Source: Dehalococcoidia bacterium
Lineage (GTDB): Bacteria > Chloroflexota > Dehalococcoidia > GIF9 > AB-539-J10
Assembly (NCBI GenBank): GCA_030612345.1
Contig: JAUWOB010000008.1
Coordinates: 1 to 12,835, forward strand
Direction of reading: 5' to 3'
Length of the DNA: 12,835 nucleotides
A program made the translations under genes and the position numbers. Shown here in pieces: positions 1 through 6,089 of this stretch. The stretch's first letter is position 1, and every line of letters starts with the position of its first letter. The notes beneath the pieces were generated by a model, which was given only the letters and a program-made list of their open reading frames with translations, ran no database searches and was not told where the DNA came from.

Positions 1-31
1 AACCAGATAAGTTGAGCTGGTCTCTACTCCT

Positions 32-994
32 TCACGCTCCTACGAAGTCAATGGAAGGGTAACCACCCACTTGTCGAGCCTTCTCAAAGAGAAGTTTAGC
101 CACAGCTATGTCCGCGATAGCAATGCCGGTCGAATCAAATACAGTGATAGCCGTATCATCTGTTCTCCCTCTTTTGCCGCCGGAGACCAATTCGGCCAGC
201 GTTCCATGGACTCCGGCGGCGGCATAGATGCCTTTCTCGATAGGGACGTTAATCTCGCCGCTGTGAACCGCCTGTTCTATGTCATCGACGACGACAATCG
301 CCTCCTTTAATATTGAGGGGTCCAGTTCCTGCTTCCCTTTGGCATCGGCGCCGACCGCGTTTACATGGGTCCCGGCGATTATCCACTCCTTCTTGACAAC
401 AGGCCTACGAGAGGGGGTCAAAGTGCATAAGATATCTGATGCCGCTGCCTCTTCTATGGAGCACTTCCTGATCGAGAACTGCGGCAGGGAATGAGTCAGT
501 CTGTCCACCGCAGCTTCAGAAATGTCAAAAGCATTTACCGAGATGGGGCTGAAGAGCTCCGCGTGAGCCAGTATCTGCGTGTATGCCTGATGGCCGGCAC
601 CGATAACTCCAACTGTGTGCGAATCTCGTCGCGCCAGATACTTGGAGGCCACAGCCGCGGTCGCACCGGTTCGGTAGGCCGTGATCTCGGTAGCGTCCAT
701 AATCGCCAGCGGATATCCCGTTTGCGGGTCATTGTAGATTATGATAGCCATCACCGAAGGCAGATTACGGGAGGGATTCTGGGGATGCACGTTCACCCAT
801 TTCATCCCGGCAGCCCCCGGTAAGGCAGCGGGCATGGCCCTGAAGTCGCCATGCTCAACACAAAGATACAATTTAGCCGGCATATTCGCTCTGCCTTCGC
901 CCATTATCCTGAAAACCTCCTCTACAGCATTGACGACATCTGACATCTTCATCAGAGTGTTGACGGCGTTTCTATCTAACAAAAGCGTAGGCAT
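32..994 (-). CDS. Ornithine cyclodeaminase / alanine dehydrogenase (mu-crystallin) family protein
   Basis: A complete 320-residue protein, the usual size for this NAD(P)-dependent family, which covers ornithine cyclodeaminase, archaeal-type alanine dehydrogenase and ketimine reductases. Visible landmarks are GMKWVNVHPQNP around residues 63-74 with the conserved Lys65, TAYRTGA at 106-111 with Arg108, the Rossmann nucleotide-binding segment VGVIGAGHQA at 128-137, and GADAKGKQELD at 216-225, whose Asp217 matches the catalytic Asp of the family. It is probably cytosolic. A strong ribosome binding site, GAGGAGG at 1012-1006, lies 11 bases before the ATG and fixes the start. It stands alone on its strand here and diverges from the radical SAM region. 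Family membership is clear, but the substrate (ornithine, alanine or a cyclic imine) cannot be read from the sequence. Confidence 0.9.
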   Translation of the reverse strand: MPTLLLDRNAVNTLMKMSDVVNAVEEVFRIMGEGRANMPAKLYLCVEHGDFRAMPAALPGAAGMKWVNVHPQNPSRNLPSVMAIIIYNDPQTGYPLAIMDATEITAYRTGATAAVASKYLARRDSHTVGVIGAGHQAYTQILAHAELFSPISVNAFDISEAAVDRLTHSLPQFSIRKCSIEEAAASDILCTLTPSRRPVVKKEWIIAGTHVNAVGADAKGKQELDPSILKEAIVVVDDIEQAVHSGEINVPIEKGIYAAAGVHGTLAELVSGGKRGRTDDTAITVFDSTGIAIADIAVAKLLFEKARQVGGYPSIDFVGA

Positions 995-1005
995 AGGCTA
1001 TTAAA

Positions 1006-1012
1006 CCTCCTC
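1006..1012 (-). promoter_or_regulatory. Ribosome binding site of the ornithine cyclodeaminase-family gene
   Basis: GAGGAGG on the minus strand, 11 bases upstream of the ATG at 994. It is a near-perfect anti-16S complement and supports that start. Confidence 0.75.
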
Positions 1013-1270
1013 GCGATCAGTACAGAATCTGCCGTTCAGTTTACTGTGCCTCAACTGCATAGTCAAGGCATAGATCACGCTCCGGTGTTTCGCGCAGTCT
1101 TGTAGTCGTCTTTGAGTGCTGAGCGCTAAACTCATTTTCGCCTTTGGTAATCCCGCCCAGAAAAGGCCGAAGCGCAAAGAGCTGGCATGGCCAGGACGGA
1201 GTGTGTTAAAAGGGAACTCTCCAGAATGTGCTCCCCAGTGTCACCTTCTGGTCAGCCACCACACAGACTT
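1013..1270. other. Intergenic stretch with no recognised content
   Basis: About 260 bases upstream of both flanking genes. I see no tRNA, no convincing sigma-70 promoter, no terminator hairpin and no protein of known type. A reading frame open on the + strand from 1116 has no ribosome binding site at that ATG, and its N-terminal part resembles no protein I know. The promoters of the divergent flanking genes should lie here, but I could not pick them out. Confidence 0.4.
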
Positions 1271-1286
1271 GGGCCGAGGTGCTACA

Positions 1287-1370
1287 ATGGCATCAGTTGA
1301 TTACCTGGCGATGTGCATGAACACGTCCGCTCGTTGTTACTCCAGTGCCTGCCGGCAGCCATACAGCTAA
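1287..1370 (+). CDS. Possible 27-residue Cys-containing peptide upstream of the radical SAM gene
   Basis: The ATG at 1287 is preceded by GAGGTG with 5 bases between, one of the best ribosome binding sites in this part of the window. The frame gives a 27-residue peptide, starting MASVDYLAMCMN and ending in SACRQPYS, with Cys at positions 10, 17 and 22. It stops 93 bases before the radical SAM/SPASM gene on the same strand. Small Cys-bearing peptides beside SPASM enzymes are sometimes precursors of ribosomally made, modified peptides, which is the only reason to suggest a role. There is no leader-peptide motif or double-Gly site that I recognise. The frame is open further upstream (to 1116) without a usable start signal. 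It could equally be chance. Confidence 0.25.
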   Translation: MASVDYLAMCMNTSARCYSSACRQPYS

Positions 1371-1463
1371 TCAGCAGGATTAGATTAGATGCCATTCATG
1401 CCGCGCAGTGATGAGAATCAAATCGTGAAACACTGTGCCTGACAGTACTGAGAAAGCAGTCCC

Positions 1464-2540
1464 ATGCACAGAGAAGAGAAGGTAAACTATGCGGCGCTGT
1501 GGATGTGGGCACGTTCCAGCCCACGGCGCATAATCTTTCTTCTCAGAATCAACTGGGGCCGGTGGTGTGCCATACGCCGCCGCAGACGACAACAACGCCG
1601 GATTGATGGTTCGATCCCCTCGGTCCTAGCCGTCAGCCCAACCATGCGCTGCAACTACGACTGTCAAGCCTGTTACTCACGGGGCCGACCCGAAGATGAT
1701 GAACTCTCAACAGAGGAACTCGATGCACTCTTCTCCGAAGCAGAGGAATTGGGTGTTCACTCCATAGTCTTAACCGGTGGAGAGCCACTGCTGCGCGACG
1801 ACATACTCGATCTCACAACTCGCCACCATCGCCTTCTCTTCTTCCTTATCACCAATGGCTCGCTCATAACACCCCAGATAGCCTCTCTCATCGCAAGGAG
1901 CGGAAACATCATCGCCCTCGTGAGCCTCGAGGGATTTGCCGGCCACACCGACGAGCGCCGCCAGCCCGGCGCCCATAGAACTGCCATGCGTGCCTTCTCA
2001 TATCTCCGCGAAACTCGGGCGGTCTTCGGCTTCACCGCCACAAACACCGCTGCCAACATCGATGAACTGGGCAGCGATGAGTTCATCAACCAGATGGTGG
2101 ACGTTGGCTGTGCAGTTGACTTCTTCACCGAATACGTGCCTTGTGGCTCAAACCCGAGGCCCGAGTGGGTCCTGGATGAACCCGCGCGAGCCGCGTTACG
2201 CAACCGCGTTCTCGAGTTCAGGCGCCGCAAACCGATCGTTCTCAGCCAGTTTCCCGATGACGAATATGGCAAGGAGAACCGCTGCTCCGGGGCAGGAAGG
2301 TCGTCTCTGCATATAAACGCCCAGGGCGACGTCGAGCCCTGTCCCTTTATGTCTGTTGCTCGCGAAAACATCCGCCATGGTGGCCTGATCGCTGCGTGCC
2401 AGTCGCCATTCTTGCGTGCCATTCGCGAGCATCCCGAACTGCTCGGGCGGCAGCGCTACGCCTGCTCTCTATTCGAGCACCGCGACGCACTCGATGGCCT
2501 CGCGCAGCAGTTCGACGCGGATAGTGAGCGGAAGCCGTGA
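1464..2540 (+). CDS. Radical SAM protein with C-terminal SPASM-like iron-sulfur domain
   Basis: A 358-residue enzyme that should cleave S-adenosylmethionine reductively to start radical chemistry. The cluster motif CNYDCQAC places Cys63, Cys67 and Cys70 as CxxxCxxC ligands, and TGGEPLLRDD (GGEP at 105-108) is the SAM-binding strand. The C-terminal part carries Cys274 (RCSGAG), Cys293 (HINAQGDVEPCPF) and Cys334 (YACSLFEH), the pattern of an auxiliary-cluster (SPASM/twitch) domain. This layout is common in uncharacterised radical SAM proteins of methanogens and anaerobic bacteria. The N-terminus is odd: residues 14-50 are very basic and Trp-rich with a run of Arg before the barrel. The ATG at 1464 follows an in-frame stop at 1449-1451 but has only a weak ribosome binding site; Met14 (1503) is the alternative. 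The substrate is unknown, and a short peptide frame lies 93 bases upstream. Confidence 0.88.
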   Translation: MHREEKVNYAALWMWARSSPRRIIFLLRINWGRWCAIRRRRRQQRRIDGSIPSVLAVSPTMRCNYDCQACYSRGRPEDDELSTEELDALFSEAEELGVHSIVLTGGEPLLRDDILDLTTRHHRLLFFLITNGSLITPQIASLIARSGNIIALVSLEGFAGHTDERRQPGAHRTAMRAFSYLRETRAVFGFTATNTAANIDELGSDEFINQMVDVGCAVDFFTEYVPCGSNPRPEWVLDEPARAALRNRVLEFRRRKPIVLSQFPDDEYGKENRCSGAGRSSLHINAQGDVEPCPFMSVARENIRHGGLIAACQSPFLRAIREHPELLGRQRYACSLFEHRDALDGLAQQFDADSERKP

Positions 2541-2693
2541 CAATCCATCAGGTGGTCAAGCTCAATTCAACAGGTATGCCTTTGACGTCGTTATCCAAAG
2601 CTAGGTGACGTCACAATGACAATCTGTGGTAGGTTTCGCCAAGAGCCGCACCGCGACAATTTCCCTGATGTTGCCAGGCGGTAACAATCTGGC

Positions 2694-2909
2694 TTATTGG
2701 TATTCTCCACTCAGCATTGCCCTATTGGCGTAGCTAGTCCAGCTACCGCACAAGCCACGACGCTGCTGCTTCTTGGCTTTTCGGCACTGAGGGCAACGCC
2801 GAGGCTCGTTGGTCAGACCTTTGGACGCAAGGAATTTGTTTTCCCCGGCAGTGAAAGTGAAGTTAGTTCCACAATCGGCACACTGGATTGATTTGTCCTG
2901 AAAACTCAT
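2694..2909 (-). CDS. Small zinc-ribbon domain protein
   Basis: A 71-residue protein of the 'probable zinc-ribbon' type common in Chloroflexota and other bacteria. CADC at residues 10-13 and CPQC at residues 39-42 form the four-Cys zinc knuckle, separated by the typical FTFTAGENKF...KGLTNEPRR linker. The family function is unknown; nucleic-acid or protein binding is usually assumed. Many relatives carry a longer tail with a second Cys pair. Here the protein ends after a short basic and Tyr-containing tail, and I checked the other frames without finding the missing part. The ATG at 2909 has an excellent ribosome binding site (GAGGAGG, 2923-2917). A promoter about 110 bases upstream gives it its own transcript. 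Confidence 0.85.
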   Translation of the reverse strand: MSFQDKSIQCADCGTNFTFTAGENKFLASKGLTNEPRRCPQCRKAKKQQRRGLCGSWTSYANRAMLSGEYQ

Positions 2910-3027
2910 TCGATGACCTCCTCTGTTTCAAACTTCAGTCAGAGCTCGGGTCATCCAACACTTCAGAAGACTCTGTGTAAGTACCTTCCCAGAACATTGT
3001 TATAACCTAAACTGAAACTTATTTGTA

Positions 3028-3056
3028 AGTATACCATAAGAAACGCCAGTATGCAA
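3028..3056 (-). promoter_or_regulatory. Putative sigma-70 promoter of the zinc-ribbon gene
   Basis: On the minus strand, TATACT (3033-3028) is preceded by TGG, which makes an extended -10. TTGCAT lies 17 bases upstream (3056-3051); the -35 match is only partial. Transcription would start near 3021, leaving a leader of about 110 bases before the ATG at 2909. Confidence 0.5.
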
Positions 3057-3146
3057 GAAATACTTGAACAAGGCAAGAATCTGAAGGATTGTATGGTTCT
3101 CCACTTCTGTTCTTGCGCCGGTCAGTGGATTCAACTCCGCTTTGAG

Positions 3147-3872
3147 CTAAGTTCTCTTCCCCTCTTTCAGGCTTAAGAAGTCGGAGTTGTACTCCTCGAT
3201 GAGCCCGGCATCGGCAAAGCTGAAGTACCTGTTATCGCCTATTACGATATGGTCCAAGACCTTGATCTGCATGATATTACCCGCAAAAACCAAATCCTGT
3301 GTTATCTGTTTATCGTTATCGCTCGGTTGAGGATTCCCGGCCGGGTGGTTATGGACGAAGATCAAAGCCGCAGCATTGTGTTTGACGGCGCTCTGGATGA
3401 TCTCCCGGGGATAGACAGCACTGGCGTTTAGTGTCCCCTCAAAGAGGTCCTCAATCTTCACAATGCTGTTCTGGGAATCGAGGAACATGACCTTGAAGAC
3501 TTCTTTCTTCAGGTCTCGCATCGAGTGGTACAGATAGTCGAAGACCTCCCCGGAGGAACGGCAGTAGGGTTTATCGAGGACCTGTTCCTTGAGAAACTCC
3601 CTGGCTATCTCCTGCATGAATTTGATGACAAAGAGGTGAGTCGCGCCTATCCCTTTGATCTTCTGCAGTTCCTCGGCGGGAGCTTCCAGCACGCCTCTCA
3701 GGGTCTTGAACCTCTTGATGGCTTCTCTGGCCTGCGGTTTACAATCGCTGCGGGGCGTTCCCAGCGTCAGCAGCAGTTCTACGATTTCATAATCGAGGAA
3801 GGCCCCCAGCCCCGATTGGCTGAACCTTTCCCGTAGTCTTCTCCTGTGTCCCGCCTGGCTTCTAGCTTCCAT
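3147..3872 (-). CDS. radC: RadC family protein (HhH plus JAB1/MPN JAMM domain)
   Basis: A 241-residue protein, close to the family's usual 220-230. The N-terminal segment GHRRRLRERF and the helix-hairpin-helix-like turn IKGIGATH (73-80) precede the JAMM domain. That domain shows Glu124/125 near its start and the zinc motif HNHPAGNPQPSDND, with His174, His176, Ser184 and Asp187 in place. JAMM domains are zinc metalloproteases. RadC was named for DNA repair, but that role is disputed. The ATG at 3872 is used because TGA lies in frame two codons upstream. It has no clear ribosome binding site: the 20-bp sequence covering this start occurs again at 3971-3990, with a hairpin repeat in between. This suggests the gene was separated from its original leader. 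Confidence 0.92.
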   Translation of the reverse strand: MEARSQAGHRRRLRERFSQSGLGAFLDYEIVELLLTLGTPRSDCKPQAREAIKRFKTLRGVLEAPAEELQKIKGIGATHLFVIKFMQEIAREFLKEQVLDKPYCRSSGEVFDYLYHSMRDLKKEVFKVMFLDSQNSIVKIEDLFEGTLNASAVYPREIIQSAVKHNAAALIFVHNHPAGNPQPSDNDKQITQDLVFAGNIMQIKVLDHIVIGDNRYFSFADAGLIEEYNSDFLSLKEGKRT

Positions 3873-3877
3873 GCTTC
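3858..3877. repeat. 20-bp direct repeat, copy 1 (covers the radC start)
   Basis: GCTTCTAGCTTCCATGCTTC is identical to the copy at 3971-3990. The radC ATG (3872-3870 on the minus strand) lies inside it. The pair brackets a 93-bp segment. Confidence 0.9.
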
Positions 3878-3888
3878 AGAACGCTCGC

Positions 3889-3946
3889 TGTCACCTTGAG
3901 CCATAGCGAAAGGTCTTGAAGATTCTTCGCTGCGCTCAGAATGACA
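3889..3946. repeat. Imperfect inverted repeat of dispersed-repeat type (hairpin element)
   Basis: On the minus strand the segment reads TGTCATTCTGAGC... and ends ...GCTCAAGGTGACA. The two arms of about 28 bases each (3946-3918 and 3916-3889) are imperfect complements that share TGTCA, GAGC, AGCGAA and TCTT. The wording TGTCATTCTGAGCG-AGCGAAGAATCT is familiar from short dispersed repeats in several bacterial phyla, including Chloroflexota. It could fold as RNA in the radC leader. Its identity with a genome-wide family is from memory, not a search. Confidence 0.7.
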
Positions 3947-3970
3947 AGAGAATGGTTAAACTCCTTTCAT

Positions 3971-3990
3971 GCTTCTAGCTTCCATGCTTC
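3971..3990. repeat. 20-bp direct repeat, copy 2 (ancestral-looking radC start)
   Basis: Identical to 3858-3877. The ATG here (3985-3983, minus) begins a 9-residue frame, MEARSMKGV, that stops at 3956. Its first five residues equal the first five of radC. AAGGA at 4001-3997 lies 11 bases upstream of this ATG. Confidence 0.9.
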
Positions 3991-4001
3991 CGTCTTTCCT
4001 T

Positions 4002-4007
4002 ATTATA
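4002..4007 (-). promoter_or_regulatory. Possible -10 element for radC
   Basis: TATAAT on the minus strand just upstream of the second copy of the radC start. No good -35 is visible, so this is weak. It would place the repeat element and mini-frame in the radC leader. Confidence 0.35.
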
Positions 4008-4052
4008 TACTACGGTTATGGGATTAACGCTATACGACGGTAATGGAAGTGC

Positions 4053-4061
4053 TGATATAAT
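4053..4061 (+). promoter_or_regulatory. Extended -10 promoter of the CCA-enzyme gene
   Basis: TGATATAAT combines a TGn extension with a perfect TATAAT (4056-4061), with a poor -35. The ATG at 4071 is only 9 bases downstream, and no ribosome binding site precedes it. The transcript would start at or within a few bases of the start codon, so leaderless translation is likely. Confidence 0.55.
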
Positions 4062-4070
4062 ACTAACACG

Positions 4071-5354
4071 ATGAACCTGGCGCACCAGATAGAGCAATAC
4101 CTTCCCGGATCACTCCTGGAGCTGGTCAAGGACATCAACGCACAGGCTGCCGGGCGCGGAGAAAGGGTATACCTTGTCGGTGGCATAGTACGCGACCTGC
4201 TTCTGGGGGTTCCTTCACTTCGCTCAGGATCAGGACTCCGCTTCGACCTCGACCTGGTAGTCACGGGCGATGCGGTGAAACTAGCTCGGCAGGTGGCTGC
4301 CACCAGTCGGGCAAAGCTACTTGCTCACCACCGCTTCTGCACCGCCAAGCTCAGATACGATAGCTTTACATTGGACCTGGCGACAGCACGAAAGGAGACC
4401 TATGACAAGCCGGGGGCACTCCCTACCGTAACCCCGGGCATCCTCAAGGATGACCTCATCCGTAGAGATTTTTCCATCAATGCTATGGCCATATCGCTCG
4501 CTGCCGACGATTACGGGGAGTTGATCGACCCCCATCAAGGTAGAAACGACCTGGAGGATCGTCTGATTCGTGTTCTGCATTCCGGAAGCTTCAGCGACGA
4601 CGCCACCAGAATCCTACGGGCCGTCCGTTATGAACAAAGGTTAGATTTCGAGCTTGAAGCGCAGACCGCTCAGCTACTCAAACAGAATATTCCTATGCTC
4701 GATACGATAAGCGGAGACCGCATCAGGCACGAACTAGAGCTGATCTTCAAGGAAGAACAGCCGGAATTCGTTATCAGGCGGCTTGACGAACTGGGAGCGC
4801 TACCCAGAATAAGCCCCTTCCTCAAAGGCGAGGGCTGGATAGCTGACAAGTTTGACAGAGCGCGGCGTATCAAGAAGCCGGGCCAACTGTCCTCGCTCTA
4901 TTTCTGTCTCCTTGTCTATCCATCTCAACAAGAGGAAATCGAGCAACTTCTCGTCCACCTCAACGTACCGACAGGATTGTCCCGAGCCGTGCGCGACACG
5001 CTCCGCCTCAAGGCCAGCCTTCACCTCCTGGACAAGTCTTCCCTGAAACCCAGTGAAGTCTGTTACTTGCTTCAAGAATACGATCCGCTGGCCATTCAAG
5101 CGAATGCCATAGCCTCGGAGTCGCCGGTGGTACAACGCCATCTTCAGCTATTCCTCACAAAGCTGCGCTTTGTAAGAACCTCCCTTAATGGCGAAGAACT
5201 GAAAAGACTGGGCATCCCGGCCGGACCGGAGATGGGAAAGATCCTACAGGCACTGCACAGGGCAAGACTGGATGGAGAGATCAAGACCAGGAGGGACGAG
5301 GAGACACTAGCCCTGGCATTGAGGGACGCGAGACAACGACCACGGGATAGGTGA
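4071..5354 (+). CDS. cca: CCA-adding enzyme / poly(A) polymerase family tRNA nucleotidyltransferase
   Basis: A 427-residue class II nucleotidyltransferase that adds or repairs the CCA end of tRNA, or adds A tails. GGIVRD at 37-42 is the phosphate-binding turn, and Asp59 and Asp61 in FDLDLV are the metal ligands. DLATAR around 102-107 supplies the third strand, and RRDFSINAMA at 131-140 with TRILRAVRYEQR at 179-190 are the nucleotide-recognition and neck motifs. The C-terminal half is helical and divergent, as is usual. Specificity (CCA, A only or CC only) cannot be told from sequence. An unusual insertion, residues about 48-57, separates LLLG from FDLDLV and matches a dispersed DNA repeat. 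The gene is divergent from radC and appears to be leaderless. Confidence 0.92.
   Translation: MNLAHQIEQYLPGSLLELVKDINAQAAGRGERVYLVGGIVRDLLLGVPSLRSGSGLRFDLDLVVTGDAVKLARQVAATSRAKLLAHHRFCTAKLRYDSFTLDLATARKETYDKPGALPTVTPGILKDDLIRRDFSINAMAISLAADDYGELIDPHQGRNDLEDRLIRVLHSGSFSDDATRILRAVRYEQRLDFELEAQTAQLLKQNIPMLDTISGDRIRHELELIFKEEQPEFVIRRLDELGALPRISPFLKGEGWIADKFDRARRIKKPGQLSSLYFCLLVYPSQQEEIEQLLVHLNVPTGLSRAVRDTLRLKASLHLLDKSSLKPSEVCYLLQEYDPLAIQANAIASESPVVQRHLQLFLTKLRFVRTSLNGEELKRLGIPAGPEMGKILQALHRARLDGEIKTRRDEETLALALRDARQRPRDR
4212..4245. repeat. Dispersed-repeat fragment inside the CCA-enzyme gene
   Basis: CTTCACTTCGCTCAGGA followed by TCAGGACTCCGCTTCG resembles halves of the short repeat whose minus-strand translation reads DPERSEGT. 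It is in frame and encodes about ten residues (PSLRSGSGLR) that most relatives lack between LLLG and the catalytic FDLDLV. Confidence 0.5.
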
Positions 5355-5383
5355 CATAAAGCCTAGATTCGAGACGGAGTGCC

Positions 5384-5449
5384 GCCCTTCTGTGTGTCTC
5401 CAGCTTTTGTCTGCTCTCTCTAGCGGGGACAAACCCATATCAGAAGGGC
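5384..5449. terminator. Inverted repeat between convergent genes, possible bidirectional terminator
   Basis: GCCCTTCTG (5384-5392) and CAGAAGGGC (5441-5449) are perfect complements. Inside them TTTGTC (5406-5411) and GACAAA (5428-5433) form a second, nested pair. It lies between the stop codons of the CCA gene (5354) and the DedA-like gene (5477). There is no T-run, so intrinsic termination is uncertain; RNA 3'-end protection is another option. Confidence 0.35.
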
Positions 5450-5476
5450 CGACGATTGCTGCTACAGGGCTTCTTG

Positions 5477-6085
5477 TCACCGAAACAGGAAGGGCAAGGT
5501 AGGGAGAAGACGCAAAACCGCCCCGCCGAGGTAGCAGGCCACAAGATACTTGGCAAATTTTCCTGCCCAGCAAGGCAGTAGGAACTTCCATACCGGTAGT
5601 TTAGAGGCTCCGGCCAGGAGCCCGGCTACGTCAACCGGCAATATAGGTTGAACAGAGATGAGGAAAATGCCCCAAGGGCCATGTTTATTCATCCAGCCTA
5701 CAAGCCTTTGATATCCCGGTATATTCTCTAGTTGCGCGATCCTCTTTCCCAGGTAGCCGGCATAATAGGCAGTCAGCTCCCCCAGGACACCACCCACGCT
5801 GGCTGCCAAGGCTACAAGAACAGGATTCCATAGTTCTGCTGCCTTCACCATGATGCCAATATGAATATATACCGGAACACCGATGAGCGCGTTAAACGCG
5901 AGGCTGATTGCGAAGACGACCAAATACCCAGTGGAGGCAAACCTCTCCAATGTCTTGTCCGAGATACCGAAATGCTGACATAAGCCATCAAACAAGTACC
6001 AAAGGCCGATGCTCACACCAACGAGGATGGCAACATAGAGTGCCATCTTAAACCATCTCTTTTGCTTCAGCCTTCCCATTGCCAT
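5477..6085 (-). CDS. DedA/VTT-domain (SNARE-associated Golgi-like) membrane protein
   Basis: A 202-residue integral membrane protein. A basic N-terminus (GRLKQKRWFK) leads into a transmembrane helix at about 12-32. Further hydrophobic segments lie at about 50-78, 86-110, 136-160 and 165-195. The stretch GVLGELTAYYAGYLGKR near 98-114 is the recognisable VTT/DedA core, in which the acidic residue and GY/GR pattern are conserved. DedA proteins are linked to lipid scrambling and proton-dependent membrane homeostasis; the exact substrate here is unknown. It starts 4 bases after the ispE stop codon, so it is the last gene of the operon, and nothing on this strand follows until 3872. Confidence 0.82.
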   Translation of the reverse strand: MAMGRLKQKRWFKMALYVAILVGVSIGLWYLFDGLCQHFGISDKTLERFASTGYLVVFAISLAFNALIGVPVYIHIGIMVKAAELWNPVLVALAASVGGVLGELTAYYAGYLGKRIAQLENIPGYQRLVGWMNKHGPWGIFLISVQPILPVDVAGLLAGASKLPVWKFLLPCWAGKFAKYLVACYLGGAVLRLLPTLPFLFR

Positions 6086-6089
6086 TAAA

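Noticed and set aside
1116..1286. N-terminal part of an 84-codon frame
   Set aside because: There is no ribosome binding site at the ATG at 1116 and the composition is unlike a protein. Only the last 27 codons have a start signal.
1279..1292. Match to a 16S rRNA phrase (GTGCTACAATGGC)
   Set aside because: The match is about 13 bases with no rRNA sequence on either side, so it is chance.
1757..2422. 221-codon antisense frame
   Set aside because: It is a shadow of the radical SAM gene with no recognisable domain. The sense strand has clear catalytic motifs.
2605..2614. Perfect palindrome GTGACGTCAC
   Set aside because: It sits between convergent gene ends, away from any promoter, and 10 bases can occur by chance.
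2671..2686. Small stem GTTGCC/GGTAAC as a terminator of the zinc-ribbon gene
   Set aside because: It overlaps only the gap after the gene, is imperfect on the coding strand and has no T-run.
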